A stretch of DNA of 64,000 nt, from positions 11,495,501-11,559,500 of the forward strand of contig NC_066294.1 in NCBI RefSeq assembly GCF_905404315.1, given 5' to 3'. Source of the DNA: Leptidea sinapis (lineage: Eukaryota; Arthropoda; Insecta; Lepidoptera; Pieridae). The notes under the pieces are model-generated. The model made no database searches. It was given only the letters and a program-made list of their open reading frames with translations, and was not told where the DNA came from. Positions 1 through 12,834 of the stretch are shown piece after piece. Each line of letters starts with the position of its first letter. Positions within the stretch are counted from its first letter, which is position 1. The position numbers and the translations under genes are program-made.

Positions 1-24
1 AAAATGCCGTCACCGGCATCAGCG

Positions 25-140
25 GAAATTATTCCTGTTCGAACACCATATGAATTTGAAAATCATAAACATATTGGTACGTGACGGGTGAGGATTGAAC
101 TGGTTGAAGTGGAGAGAGTCAACGGTTCTATGCATTGCAC
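25..140 (-). repeat. SINE-like fragment (tRNA-related head, degenerate)
   Basis: The stretch around 'catattggtacgtgacgggt' to 'gagagtcaacggttct' resembles a second stretch at 41308-41395 in the same order, so the two are copies of one dispersed repeat. The motif order looks like the head of a tRNA-derived lepidopteran SINE on the minus strand, but the promoter boxes are too degraded to be sure. No coding content. Confidence 0.35.
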
Positions 141-1030
141 CATCGACGATATTTTCTGATCCATCTTATATGTGAGTAAATTTAATATAACACGTAAATA
201 ATAACTAAAATGGGCAATATCTCATTTAATGCAATAAAAAGCTCTTCAGTATTTTAAAATAAGGAGTTTCTGTAGGTTCAGTATCGTGTATACAATCACA
301 ATATTCTTTTGAACTCTGAACTTTTAGTCCGACACACTTTCAAACTTTGTGTTTCTTTTTCATATTGTTTTCACGCCGTTTTAAAAGACCCTTTGTCGTG
401 CTGCGAAACGTTTGCTTTCACTGAGATGACGTCACTTGACTGGACATTGTAATTTGTGTTGCATTTTCAAAAAAAGACATATTTGGTATTTTTTAAAAAG
501 GAATTATATCAAAAGAAAAATAACTCTCATTACCTACTTTTAAATTTCACATGAAACCAAATTACTTTCCGAAACATAGCTAAAATGTCTTCATTGACAT
601 TTGCTATATTGCTTTTCATTCGATAGTACGTGTAAAAGAAAAAATCGAACTCATAATCTTCATGCAGCTGGTTGGAATACTAATTGAAAGTGTTTGTCTG
701 ATAATATATATATTTCCCTTATAAAAGAGGGATTCCTGTTTATTTTTTAACTATAGTTAAATTTCTTTACTAGCTGCTGGTGACGAACTCGTCGGATTTA
801 AATATGTTTCGCAATCCTACGGGAACTATTCAAAATTTGGAATAAAATCTATAATTCATAGAATTTCCTTTTAATAATACCTTTGGCAAAATAACATGTG
901 AAAATTCTCATGATAATCGGTGAAGTATTTATATATTATAATTCTAACAATCAAACACATTTATAATTTTAGCTTTCGTTCTAAAACCGCTCTTTTATAA
1001 AAAATCAATCGAGGTAATTTTTGTTTAAAC
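141..1030. other. AT-rich DNA, no gene seen
   Basis: No ORF with protein-like composition and no recognisable repeat. May be intergenic or intronic. Confidence 0.5.
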
Positions 1031-1347
1031 TTTTTTTGTTATGGGAGTAAGGGAAAAAATGAGCAGGACGTTCAGCTGATGGTAATTGATACGCCCTGCC
1101 CATTATAATGCAGAGCCACTCAGAATTCTTGAAAAACCCAAAAGAGCAACTGATCGGCACTACAATTGCGCTCGCCACCTCGAGACATAAGATGTTAAGT
1201 CTCATTTGCTCAGTAATTTCACTAGATACGGCCCTTCAGACTGAAACACAATAATTCTAACACATTACCGCTTTACGGCAGAAATAGGCGCTCGTTGTGG
1301 TACCCATAATCTTTCAGGCATCCTGTGCAATGAAGCCTCCCACTGGT
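1031..1347 (-). repeat. Family S SINE-like repeat, near full length
   Basis: Copy of a ~300-bp repeat present about seven times here (see 2359-2660 for the clearest plus-strand copy). Read on the minus strand it runs from 'CCAGTGGGAGGCTTC' through the block TTACTGGGCAAATGAGAC to the terminal block CAGCTGAACGTCCTGCTC and an A-rich end. This copy is diverged. It holds no ORF. The A-rich 3' end and small size fit a SINE or the 3' end of a LINE; I cannot tell which. Confidence 0.75.
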
Positions 1348-1360
1348 AACTCCTACCAAA

Positions 1361-1748
1361 ACGATTGTAAACAAAATTAATATTCAAACTTATAAAAAAA
1401 TATTAAACCGCGCTAAAAAAATAATAAATAGATACAAATATATCTACGTATTTGAAGGAAAACCCGATTTTATAAACATGCTTTATCATAAAGATGTAGA
1501 TACCTATCTAACCGATATGTCAGAGCCAGCAGACATTAATATCAATTTAAATGTAACCTTGCCACTATTCGCACTGCGAAGTTTCTTTTGTGCTTCTAAT
1601 GAACGGATATAATGTTCTTTTTATAGCTTTGGGGTGGTCATTTCACCACACCTTAAACACACTGCGTCAAAAAATACGTCTTAACTGTTCAGTATAACTT
1701 CTTAAACAATTGTAAGGTTATCGCGTTGATGTTAATTAAGTGTGATTA
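1361..1748. other. AT-rich DNA, no gene seen
   Basis: Nothing recognisable. Confidence 0.5.
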
Positions 1749-1935
1749 TTTTTATGGAAAAGGAGGGTAAATTCGCCACGTTCTCTTGCAACACCAAAGG
1801 AATCACAGGAGCGTTGTCGGCCCTTAAGGAAGGTGTACGCGCTTTTTTGGAAGGTACCCATGTCGTATCGTCCCGGCAACCCCGCACAAGGAAGTTCATT
1901 CCACAGCTTCGTAGTACGAGGAAGAAGGCTCCTTG
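1749..1935 (-). pseudogene. Family J non-LTR retrotransposon, 3'-end fragment
   Basis: On the minus strand this matches the last ~180 bp of the J element at 12833-15988: the C-terminal codons for the 'LWNELP' and 'TFKK' region, then the 3' end CTCCTTTTCCATAAAAA. It is a 5'-truncated insertion, the usual product of incomplete target-primed reverse transcription. Its plus-strand ORF is a shadow. Confidence 0.8.
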
Positions 1936-2041
1936 AAATAAAATAAGTACCCCGCTCATGAACGAATTGTCATTGACTGAATCATTGCGAATATGTAGGT
2001 ATTTCTTAGAAAAAAAATATAGGTTCCGAATAAGTAACATA

Positions 2042-2156
2042 TCACATAGTAAAACTTTCTCCGAAACTCGCTGTATCTTATGGTATAAGTATTATTCAGA
2101 TCGGTTTAGTAGTTCTCGCAGTATTAGACAAAACCAGCTCTCCATTTATTAGTACA
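2042..2156 (-). repeat. Helitron-like fragment
   Basis: Reverse complement matches the block at 22043-22140: 'AAATGGAGAGC(T/C)GGTTTT' followed by 'AATAATACTT(A/T)TACCATAAGAT'. The 22-kb copy ends in a Helitron-type GGGTCAGCTAGT terminus, so this is probably the 5' part of the same non-autonomous family. No ORF. Confidence 0.5.
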
Positions 2157-2358
2157 CATGTTGATGGTTAGAGGATGGTTTAACTTACGCTGTGGTCTCA
2201 ATATAATTTGTATTAAAATGGCTGACTGGTTAACGGCACAACAGTGGATGGTAACTATTTCGTGGCTTCTTTATAGTGTAATTTAGTACAGCTTTTTCAG
2301 ATTCTATCAAGCAATAATAGAAGATGTCTGGTGTACTGAACCTCGAACCTCGTAATGA

Positions 2359-2660
2359 CACTAGTGGAAGGCTCCTTAGCACAGGATGTAGGCTAGATTA
2401 TGGGTACCACAACGGCTCCTATTTCTGCCATGGAGCAGTAATGTGTAAACGTTACTGTGTTTCGGTCTGAAGGGCGCCGTAGCTAGTGAAATTACTGGGC
2501 GAATGAGACTTGACACCTTATGTCTCAAGGTGACGAGCGCAATTGTAGTGCCGCTCAGAATTTTTAAGTTTTTGAATAATGCTAAGCGTAATGGGCTGGG
2601 CGTATCAATGACCATCAGCTGAACGTCCTGCTCGTCTCGTCCCTTATTTCCATAAAAAAA
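2359..2660 (+). repeat. Family S SINE-like repeat, full-length copy
   Basis: Clearest plus-strand copy. Ordered blocks: GGCTCCTTAGCACAGGATG, GGCTAGATTATGGGTACCAC, TGTTTCGGTCTGAAGGGCGC, GAGACTTGACACCTTATGTC, CATCAGCTGAACGTCCTGCT and a terminal CCATAAAAAAA. The A tail and lack of coding content fit a SINE or a LINE 3' end mobilised by LINE machinery. Other copies: 1031-1347, 3608-3675, 7254-7304, 24127-25859 (split), 28715-28996 and 52962-53266. Confidence 0.8.
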
Positions 2661-3607
2661 GACACAGACACTGTTTATCTTTAGTTCTTCTTTTATTTTT
2701 TCTTTAAGAATCATCAATAAATGGTTATTGTATATAAGCATATAAATGGTAGGACTTTTATACTGATAAATAAAGCAATTCGTGCGAAATTATTCCCTAA
2801 ACATTCCAAAATATTCAAATATGCACAACGTTAATGTTCAAGTTTTCACTTCTGCCATCACTCCCCACTCTATTTACACAGAAAAAATTTATACACGGTA
2901 ACAAATTAATTAATAATAGAAAAATATATATTTTAGACACAGTGATCCATACAAGATATGTTAATAAAATAACTTTATTAAATTTTTGTTATTACTTAAT
3001 TAAATTAAGGTTATAAAATTTTACTCAGTAATAAAAATTACACGGTAAAACAATTTCTTTAAGAAACAAAAAAAACTATGGAAATATTTATTGTATTTGT
3101 AAGAAAATATATTATATAATAACTACATAATATATTATACACAGTGCACGCATTGTCGTCAAATATTCAGGAGAGACTCAAAATGTTAACAAAATATAAG
3201 TTGACTTTTATAATAGTATCGCATGTGACATGCAAACTTATTTAAATGAACAAACAAATCGATTTATTATACCGAGCAATAATACGAGGGAACGATTATT
3301 TTGGGGGAATTGTGGAATAATGTAAAGTGTTCCCGTTAAAATATTGTTAAGACTTGTAATTTAAGATTGTTGAAAAATTTATTCCGTTTTGATATTTTCC
3401 TTAAATATACTCTTTCGATGCTTCTTTGTGGAATTTATCCAAAAGATGGATAAAAAATGAGTGAGTATTCAGCGGGTGACTGCCAACAGTATTAAGTACA
3501 TTATGATTACAAAAATATAAAACATGTATATTTCTTAATAGTTTATTATTAATTTATTCGCACTAATACAATTACACTTTTACGTCTTATGTCTTCTTGA
3601 GACATTT

Positions 3608-3675
3608 ATTAAGATGTTAAGTCTCATTTGTCTAGTAATTTCACTAACTACGGCGCCCTTCAGACTGAAACACAA
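3608..3675 (-). repeat. Family S fragment
   Basis: Internal piece of the S repeat: on the plus strand 'agatgttaagtctcatttg' then 'cggcgcccttcagactgaaa', as in the reverse complement of the full copy. Both ends are lost. Confidence 0.7.
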
Positions 3676-5889
3676 AATAAATATTATTGCTTATCATAGC
3701 ATAATCAAGCCGGCATTCTGGTAACCTAATACTAAGATATACAATTACAAATATAATTAGTTTCTTTAAAGTAAAGTGAAAACTAATTAAAATGAACAAA
3801 ACTTATTTTACGAAGCTACGGCAGAACTAAAATGTTACATAAATGCATTATTTTTTGTTGAATAGCAAATTATATTCCTGTCTAGCAAAATTTATATATT
3901 TCCAAAGTTTATGCCGAAAAGCAACTCTATTAAGAACTTATCATAAACAATGCCTATACTTCGATCAACTTTCAGAAGACTTTTGTAAGTACGAACAATT
4001 CTATTAAGAGTACGAAAGTGAACTAGGTTCTAGCCAAAGTCTACTTTGCAGTATTTGTTAAAAATGTATCGTGTCTACTGATTCTCGGGAGTCTCATATA
4101 TCGGATATATAAATTAACGAGAGAATATTGGGGCAGTTAATTCCACCATTAACAATTTTATGTAAAAAGAGGCAATCCAATATATTCGTCCTATCAAACA
4201 GTGTGTGCATCTTAAAATATCGCAAGGGTTTAGAATTTTCTAATGTATTTCATAGATTGTATTGGTAAGAAAGATACCATATAAAACGTTTTTGTATTTA
4301 TTCTAACCTACTTGTATATTTGATAGCGAGGACACCATACTACAGAACATTACTCCAAATGTACAACAAATATTGTAGTGGTGCGCAGTCCCAGTGAGTT
4401 AGGACATAAGTTTCCGACGGATAAAAGTGTCTCAAAGCAGAGGTTAGAAGAGACAGAGGTTAGAAGAGATAGAGATAACTATAACCCTTGGAAACATTCG
4501 CGTGTTTGTATTTTTAGCTCTGAATTAGCTGCTCTTTCAACCCGGTCCATTTTGCACCTCCTTTTCGTAGCTTGCAAAAGCACCTTTAAAATACTGACAA
4601 TCATATTACCGTAATTAATATTCACCATAATTAATCTCAGCGATTGCAAAATTTTACAACAATATTAGAATTAAGAATAAACCCGAGTAGCTCCCCCACA
4701 AATAGTGACATTTGATATTTCGGAGACCTCACGCTACACTAGCGCCTCTAGCGACGAATTCATACGCGATACGTTCATTACGTTCGAGAAACATTATGTT
4801 CGAAAATCCTGCAAAATATATAATTGAACGGCGCCACAGGGCTTCTTGTGTCCATCAGTCTCGCAGAAAATAAATAGAGTAGACAAAAACCAGTCAGCCA
4901 TAAAATTGCAGCTCTTTTTTATGGCGCATTCGTAACATGTTAAGAATACAGTATGATAGAATGCGGGGCGCGTGTTTATTAAATAATTCCTAAACGTGTA
5001 TAAACAATTTTTTGTTCAGAGAATGAAACATAATCTTTCAATGTTTATGTAACGTTTCAGTAAGTTATTCATTTTGTTTCCCTTCGAAAGTTCGCGTGTA
5101 AATTAAATATTCAATACCAAGGTTTCATGTGAAATTTTATCACAAATGTGTTTTTAATTGTTTTGACAAAACTTCACCTTAAACAGCTTTTGAACAATAT
5201 TAATATTCCATGTGGTTAATTTTTAAAAGTATAGACACCGTGTATATTTCTTTGGGTAAAACTAACGAAGAAAAATTAGGACATTCCTATTTGGTACATA
5301 ATATGTCTCCCCACATATACGACAATGAGCATGTACGTGGAAACTTTGCACTATATTGTATGAGTGAGGGTTAATTAATATTCTATCGAGTAAGTTGCTA
5401 TTTCGAAACTGTAGTTGAAAGTTTTCGTGAAACTGCCTACAGTGGCATTGTTAGGTTTAGTTCAACAATAGAATGTCGTTCGGTTAACATAATGGATAAA
5501 GTTAGTATCGGTAAAACATACACAGCCTGCTTACTAAGAAGTTTTGTTGTTGGTTCCATTGGTGTACGGCTCACTTGAGAATTACTGCCCAAATTTTAAG
5601 TAACTTATATAATTTACACGCCTAGATAGAGCCTCTTGCTGCTAGACAACCGAAGAAAACAGGCCAGGTTTATTACTTTAGTGTGCATGACAAGCTAGGT
5701 CTTACACTCGTGTTTTGAATCTCACATTGTTTAAATGTGCGTGCATTGCTTGTAAATAGAGGTTAACTGTCAACCTCAGTTTTTATCGACGTTTTCACAA
5801 CTGTCGCAGTCTATCTAGACGTATAAATGATCCAAGTTTATTAGCTTTAGATTTAATTAACACCAGTTATACCAAATAAATAAATAAAT

Positions 5890-5917
5890 AAGTGACAAAT
5901 ATAATTATTTGTCACTT
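5890..5917. repeat. Perfect 12-bp hairpin
   Basis: AAGTGACAAATA (5890-5901) and TATTTGTCACTT (5906-5917) are exact inverse complements around a 4-nt loop TAAT, just downstream of a short (TAAA)n run. No gene lies beside it, so it is not a bacterial-type terminator. It may be a MITE relic or chance. Confidence 0.6.
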
Positions 5918-7253
5918 TTTGATATATTGTCTTGTCTAACCACAGGGTAAATTCGCAATTGAAGATTGATGTTTTTATGCACTTCCTGCATTTGTTATTT
6001 CAATAAACCGATTTCATTCAACCGATCTATGGAAACGTTTTTGAATTATTTCTTTTAATCCATATGTGCCCAATATGTTCGTAAAGGGGTTGACATGGGG
6101 AGAAAAACTGATAAGAAACTTGTAGCTCTTTTTTAAATCATAGAATAACAAAGGTATTAATCTTTCTTTGTAATATCATACTATACATACAATTTCAGGT
6201 GGCTTGCGCAGAATAAGTCAAGAACAATATTATCTTATATATAATCTTTTAATTGAAACTTTAAATATTTCTTCAATAGTGATCAGTGGATATACTATAT
6301 TTTTTAAAATCTAATTACCCCTAGCTAACCTAACACAGGAACGCACACTTTATTCCTTCTTCTTCACAACATGAATTTTGTAATAATTAAAATGGCATCA
6401 AAAGGAGGCCAAAGAATGATAAATATCTCCCCAAATATATGTTTAGTTACAATACAATACAGAAAATAGAAATGAGCACTAAAGTAATATTTATATTACA
6501 TTCTCAAAATAAAACGAGCTTTCAAAATATCACAAAATGTCCAATAAAAATAAAATTCTTAAATTATTCATGTTACAATACTGTTTCCAATGTCAGATGC
6601 GATTGAAAAAGGTTTCATAAATATGTATGGAGGTAAGTGAACCCCTCACGGGTATGATGGGTCGACATGATACCACTCCTTGATGTATTACACGAAAATA
6701 TAATTTATAAATTTATTCTGTTCACTGTCAACTCATCTTGAAATGAAATTGGAATTTTTATGTGCTATTGTACTCGTTCAACAAAGATTGTCACGGGCAG
6801 TAAAAATATTTTATTATTAAATTAATTAAGTAAAAAATATTATTTTATATTACAAATACTCTAATGTCTAAACTAGATTGGTTCCTCCTGCCAATAACAG
6901 AGACAGAATGACCTGACACTTAACGGATCACAAAACGCTTTGAGCTGTAATATAATTTGAAATTACTTAATCATTATAAAAAAATAATACATGAATACAA
7001 TCAAGATGATTACCTAAATACTCGCTTAATTAGACGAATCTAAAAAAAAACATGTCGACCTACCCTGCTATTATAAAACAGATAATGTTTTGTAAGACTC
7101 CATCTTTAATTAGAATTTTAATTAATAGAACATGGGCGTCCTTATATTTAACGTAATATATTTTATCCAGTTGGAATTTAACATTCCTGTTAAAAACATT
7201 AAAATTTAATTGTTTTTTTTCTTTCAGTAATTGAAAGAAAAGCACAGGCCTAC

Positions 7254-7304
7254 TTTTTTCATGAAAATAAGGGACGAGACGAGCAGGACGTTCAGCTGAT
7301 GGTA
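7254..7304 (-). repeat. Family S 3'-terminal fragment
   Basis: Only the last ~50 bp of the S repeat: on the plus strand 'catgaaaataagggacgaga' then 'gcaggacgttcagctgatgg'. A 5'-truncated insertion of this kind points to LINE-type retrotransposition of S. Confidence 0.7.
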
Positions 7305-8880
7305 AACGAACTACTAAATATTCCTTTATACATCTTTTCTTTTTTTACTCATATTTCTCTTTTATAAACTTGTAATAAAATCTCTTTAGCTGTACTGTTT
7401 GTATGTGGGTGGTTTGATAAAATTAGAAATGTAACATTTTATAAAAGAAACAAATTCATAATTTTCATGTTTTTCTTTCTGTCAAAATGAGTGAATCTAG
7501 TAAAAAAAAAAAAGGAAAAATCTTCAAATAAATAATAGTATCATATGACACATGAGCAAAAAAGAAATTACTGAATTAAAACATACAATTTGAAAAAAAA
7601 AACTTATTTCAGCGAATACACTTTTTGAACAACCTATGAAGTAGGTCTTAAAATACTTATTCCTTTTAACCCTATCTACGTGCTGGACGATAAAACTGTA
7701 TCATGCTTATAACTTAGTACAAAATGTTTTTTGGGGGAACTCCACGAAACTGGGAAAACCTAGCTACCTAGGCTATTTGCGGATAATGAGTTACGTTTGA
7801 AAATTGCAGATTGTAACGTGTACCTAATAGCGGTACCAAGATCACAAATAATACAACTTAAGATAAATAATTATATTTTAAATGAATAGAAACATAAATA
7901 AATGAAGTAATGTAGTAGTAAAAAAGGAGTGGAAAGAACAATTAAATAGTAACAATAACTGCGCGGTAATACAATACCGAGATGACCGCACTCTTAACAT
8001 CATGTCCAGGTTTACATTTACAAAAATCATAAATCATCTCAAAAATACTGTAAGATCCCTTATTTATTTTCGAAAACAAAAACGTAAGTTGCTATTTCAA
8101 AATGAGGTCTATCGGTCGATCCATTTCATAGTTTAGTCGTAAGGCTATCAAGACAGTAATAAATACACATAAAGATAAATTAACTATCTGATGATCCCAA
8201 AAAGCTTTCAACAGAATCTAATAAAAATATTTATTTGTAAGCAATCCTATACAGAAGTACGTGCTATGTTGATTTTACGACACGCTCAGACTCAAACAAT
8301 AGGCTATCTATCCTAGAGAGTAGACCCGATGTGTGGCCATTTTATTACAGTCACGGAAAAACTGAATAAAATATTACTGGAACGTGTTTGTCTGGCAGAC
8401 GAATATATAGGGCAAGATTATTGTGAATGTGAAAAGGTCTGGGCTTACTTTATGACTTGAAATATCAGACTCAGTACTATCAGACCTTTAATTATAAGCA
8501 TAAATGGATTCTACAACAGGTGTATGGTCAGCATATAAATGATAATATTTAATTATTTAGTTATTATTTCGATTGAATTTGACATATCTTGTCGTTAACA
8601 TTGTTATAAGATTTTGACTTTCATTTGAAATAATTAGGTTGTCATTCCAGGAGTAGATTCTGTCAATAAAGGATGGAATAACGTGAGCGCATTTCTTGAC
8701 CTCTGGACTGCGGATGTTCATGGTTGTTGCCAGTTTGTATCATCTAATTTAAAAAATATATCACTTGTACTGCGCTCCTAAAGTAGTCAGTGGCTATTTA
8801 TTAAGCCCTACTCTCCCAGGGACCCTGATAGCTGCTTGCAATTCGTCCCGAGACATGCTGTAGCCTGTGCAAAGGATATA
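7305..8880. other. AT-rich DNA, no gene seen
   Basis: No protein-like ORF or recognised repeat before the mariner-like terminus at 8881. Confidence 0.5.
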
Positions 8881-9835
8881 TACAGAGTGGACCAAAAGTC
8901 CGTTTATATTTGAATCGGTTGCCGCGTCTAGCAACGGCGGCAGAGGGGTTACGCATTGCAAGAGCGGCCAATGGGAATTTAGTGCCATGGCGTCGTTCAG
9001 CGGTAGTCAACGTGCGTTTTGTGTACGCGAGTACTATCAAAACAACGATTCTGCGACCTTAGCTCAACGAAAGTTTTGCAATCATTACAAGATACGACAC
9101 AAAAATCAAGCTCCATCAGGTGTGTTAATTAAAAAATAGGTGCTCAAGTTTGAGAAGACGGGTTCGACAATGGATTTACCTCGATCTGGCCGGCCTAGAA
9201 CGTTGAGGGACCCCGAAAACGTGGAGCGAGTAAAATCGTCTGTTCGTGACCAACCTGGACTTTCAACTCGAAAGCGGTCTGCTGTCCTTAACGTGCCATG
9301 ATAATGATGTATTAAACCGCATTCTCAAGAAAGATTTAAGTCTTCATTCCTATAAAATCCAAATGGTGCAGGAATTAAGGCCTCAGGACCATGCCAGTAG
9401 GTTGCAGTTTGCGAACGAAATGGTAGAGCGATTCACCAGTTTTACAAACATATTTTTCTCAACAAGGCACACTTCCTCCTAAATGGCCATGGTAATAGAC
9501 AAAATTGTCGTTATTGGAGTGACACTATGTCATGGGGATCAAAAACCCCTGCATTCTAGCCAACCAACCCAGTAATTCTTGACAAATTAAAGGATCGTAT
9601 TCGCACAGAAATCCAAAACATCTCAACAGAAACACGTAAAGCTGTTATCGAAAATTTCCGTTCTAGATTGCAGCAATGTCAGAATAATGAAGGATTTCAT
9701 ATGGATGATGAGATTTTTAAGAAATAAATTCCCCTTTTGTTTACTATCGAAAACAATAAACAATTTTGGTCTACTGTAATTAGTTTTTTTTTAATCATCA
9801 TTTGAATTATAAATAGACTTTTGGTCCACCCTGTA
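8881..9835 (+). mobile_element. Internally deleted mariner-like DNA transposon with intact ends
   Basis: Terminal inverted repeats TACAGAGTGGACCAAAAGTC (8881-8900) and GACTTTTGGTCCACCCTGTA (9816-9835) match at 19 of 20 positions. Both ends are bordered by TA (8879-8880 and 9836-9837), the target duplication of the Tc1/mariner superfamily. At 955 bp it is shorter than a full element (usually ~1.3 kb), and the inside is a deleted transposase gene. It cannot make its own enzyme, but the ends look usable in trans. Confidence 0.88.
8987..9727 (+). pseudogene. Mariner-superfamily transposase remnant (DUF4817-type N-terminus)
   Basis: The probable start at 8987 opens a helix-turn-helix N-terminus (MASFSGSQRAFC, then AQRKFCNHY) of the insect transposase group often annotated as DUF4817. 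A TAG at 9137-9139 replaces an expected Trp codon. The frame then resumes with 'GRPRTLRDPENVERVK', a linker typical of this group. Frameshifts follow near 9290 and 9480. The sequence jumps at about 9560 from the first catalytic-Asp region to the C-terminal 'RIRTEIQNISTETRK' segment, so most of the DDE/D core is missing. The C-terminal stop is at 9725-9727. It encodes no working protein. Confidence 0.8.
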
Positions 9836-12091
9836 TAATAGGTCTGTAGCAGACCTATGAATCCGTAGAGATTTTATTATGTAAGTGTACAGGAATGTTT
9901 ATACTATGGAAGAGAAGAAGAAATAACTATTTATACTTTTTTTTTAACATTTTTGAAGTGAGCCTTCTAATGCGACTTCCAACAAGGTTGCGTTAAACGT
10001 TCAACGCTCCTGGGGAGGTGGAATAGAAAGAGACAGAGCGAGAGGGAATGCGTGGCACTCGAACGCATGCGCGTAGTATACCTGTTACAGGCCAGCGCTA
10101 GCGTTAGCAACGAGTATCGACGAGGGAGAAAGAAAGATACACAAAGGTACAAAGTAGGAGAGAGAAAGAGAGTGAGTCGGTAGATATTATATTATATAAA
10201 TAATATTCATTATTTCATTTACTTGTTTTTTTAGTTTGATTTGATACACATATAATTTAATATTGAATAGGGGAGTATTTTTTATTCAAATTTTGTGGAT
10301 AAGAATTGAAAAAAAATATTAAATAAAATAAAATTTCCTTTAATAAGGAAAAGTCCATAAAAAGGAATATTTCATAAATAAATAACTTAATAATATTTAA
10401 TTAAGGGAACTACCATTGATGTAGTTTTTGCAATAAATATTGAAAATATAGAACTATAAATAATAAGTATAGTTATCATCCTATTGTAAATGTTATAAGT
10501 ACATTTGAATATTTCTCAACTCGAAAATGATAATTAAGAGATGCGATCAATTGTGAATTGTAAGCAATGTTAATAAAGTTTGTCTTAAAGAAACAATATG
10601 ATTTCACTAAAAATCAATTTCTCCCCCTTCCCATTTTCATTTCCAAATTACGAAATTTCACTTCTTCCGAGACTCGACGCACTATTTTTTTAAGTGAACA
10701 ATTATTAAGGCGCGCTGTCTCTCTTGTTGTATCTCCGTTAGAGATGATCTTCTCTCTCGAACGCTTTGTAAATACCCTATTATATGATTGTTAACATAAT
10801 GTCGGACATGTTTGGAAATATCTTGTTAGTATTTTGAATATTAAACTATCTAACCACTACCACTAACACTAATCACGTCACGCATCATTGGGCTGTCGGG
10901 TCATCTATGCACTACTATATTGTAACTCTAAGGTTGTTGCGTTTATCGATATCCGTCAGGTGTCAGGTGACCGATACGCTTTTTTGACCAGCTCATCTAA
11001 CAATAGGACAATTAGAGGGATGAAATTAGGGTTTCGTTGTTTATTTTTCGAATTGTGTTCAAATTCGAATAACAGGCCCTTGCAGTATCATTGAAGCCCC
11101 GATATATTGGTCTCTACTGATGAAATTCGTTCACACATTTCAATATAAGCACGGTATCTACTAAGTCAAAATAAGATTAGTATACATTATTATTCACCAA
11201 TGAATACTACATTCTTATTCAATGTATGATATCAAATATACAGTTATCACGCTAACACTTTCGCATTACATTCTTGAATCTCTTTGAACTTTTTTATTAA
11301 TAGAAACGTTTTACAAGTGTAATAATTTATCTGACAGATGTTGAGAAGTATTACACTTGAAAACAAAAGTTGTGGATCTTTTTATTACCTACAACTTTGC
11401 AATTTGACCGTTTTTACCCTTTAATATTCCCTCCCCCCTTCCACTTCCCGACCTCAGATCGCCCGTAATTTATTTATCTTTCATTTTTGTTATATTCTCT
11501 TCCTTTTCCAATAGGTTTCATCTTACTATTACTATTTTTTCACTTTTTATCATTTTCAAGGGCCTCAGCACTGGTCTATAGCTTCAATTTCTCCATTCAA
11601 ATGTTTGCAACTATTATTCAATCAATTCAATCATTCATATTACCCGACTGCACCACAAGGAGGGTTATTTACTTAAACTTTGTTGAAGCCTGGAGTGACC
11701 ATCACACAGCTATCAACACTATTGTCCATGAGTAAGTTCACATTGTTGCGGCGTTGGACCTGGAGTCCAGCGACTATCGAATATAAACCACTTACATCTC
11801 ATACGACACAATTCGCCCCCAAAGTCTATTTATTTCTGAGCCCATTCAAGATCAACGCGTGTTTCTCTTTGGAGTTAAAGTTAAAGTTATTATATATTTT
11901 ATTTTATGAAATGTTCACATAATGCCTCTATTTATTTACGGTATGCGTGGATTGATGCATCTACTATACTCAATAACCCTTGTGTTTATAAGTATTAATT
12001 TAATTTTTTTTTCTTTTTTTGACTTACTCATGTAAGCCTTTCAGTTTTTGACTTTTGAGTATTTTTGTTGCGTCACTTTGCATATACTGTA
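9836..12091. other. No gene seen; GC-richer purine-rich patch
   Basis: About 9970-10180 is GC-richer than its surroundings and purine-rich (gagagaaagagag), without a convincing ORF. The remainder is AT-rich. ORFs at 10567-10794 and 11487-11735 have random-looking composition. Confidence 0.45.
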
Positions 12092-12303
12092 ATTGAAATG
12101 ATTTGTAAAACAACTAAAATGTAAATCTTGACTTAAAAGAGTGGCAATGAGTTTCTTGCTACTTCTCATTAGCTCAACCCTTTACGAAGTAGCGGTAAAT
12201 TCAATAAGAAACAATATTTATATATTTTTTTTTGACATTCATAAGTGTCATTTATGTGACCTACATGAATAAAGTGTTTTTGAATTTGAATTTGAATTTG
12301 AAG
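12092..12303 (+). repeat. CR1-like LINE 3' end with (TTTGAA)n tail
   Basis: Contains 'GAGTGGCAATGAGTTTCTTG', 'AGCTCAACCCTTTACGAAGT' and 'TGACCTACATGAATAAAGTG', ending in TTTTTGAATTTGAATTTGAATTTG. A hexanucleotide microsatellite tail instead of poly(A) is typical of CR1-clade LINEs (Zenon-like in Lepidoptera). Related pieces lie at 27485-27548 (minus) and 52092-52165. Only 3' untranslated sequence is present. Confidence 0.65.
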
Positions 12304-12832
12304 GAAAGGTAAATCAGGGGCACCCATTTTTCAAAATTTTTTACCGATTTCATGCAAATATGCCAATATTATAAATATGCTAATAGCAAACCATGTCAAT
12401 AATTGTTTGGTAGTTTTATATGAATCGGCTTTTATCGACAATAACTAGAAACCAAAAAAAGTTAGTCGGTACTTTTGTGAGTAAATGAGATAATATTAAT
12501 TGAATAACATCATTGGATATACGTCGATATTTTTATTGGGAATTCTCACATTTAAAATTATATCGCTGGAATATTTCACACATACGAAACTGGTTCTGAA
12601 ACGTTCTAAATCTAATTCTACGAGGGATTGTATGTAGGAAATTAAATAACAACATGCAAATGAAAGTTTTTAGAATAAAAATAATAACATTGTTGTAGAT
12701 AAATATAAAAAGGACAAGAAAAGCTAAAGTCAACACATGGTTTTTAGATTTGAGTATTAGTGAGTGAATGTTACAAGTTAATTGTTAAACACAATTTCTG
12801 TTGAAACTTTAAGAGCTTTGAGAAAACTTTAC
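12304..12832. other. AT-rich flank of the J insertion
   Basis: No gene. AAAACTTTAC at 12823-12832 recurs at the far end of the J element (15985-15994) and is the probable target-site duplication, partly merged with the poly(A) tail. Confidence 0.55.
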
Positions 12833-12834
12833 TT

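Larger units (their letters stand above)
2661..7253. other. Long AT-rich stretch, no gene seen
   Basis: Holds an S fragment (3608-3675), a GC-richer patch at about 4690-4990 with no coherent ORF, and a perfect hairpin at 5890-5917. All ORFs here are short and of random-looking composition. Confidence 0.5.

Noticed and set aside
4690..4990. GC-richer patch as a promoter or exon
   Set aside because: No coherent ORF, no clear splice sites, and no core-promoter motif set that I could defend.
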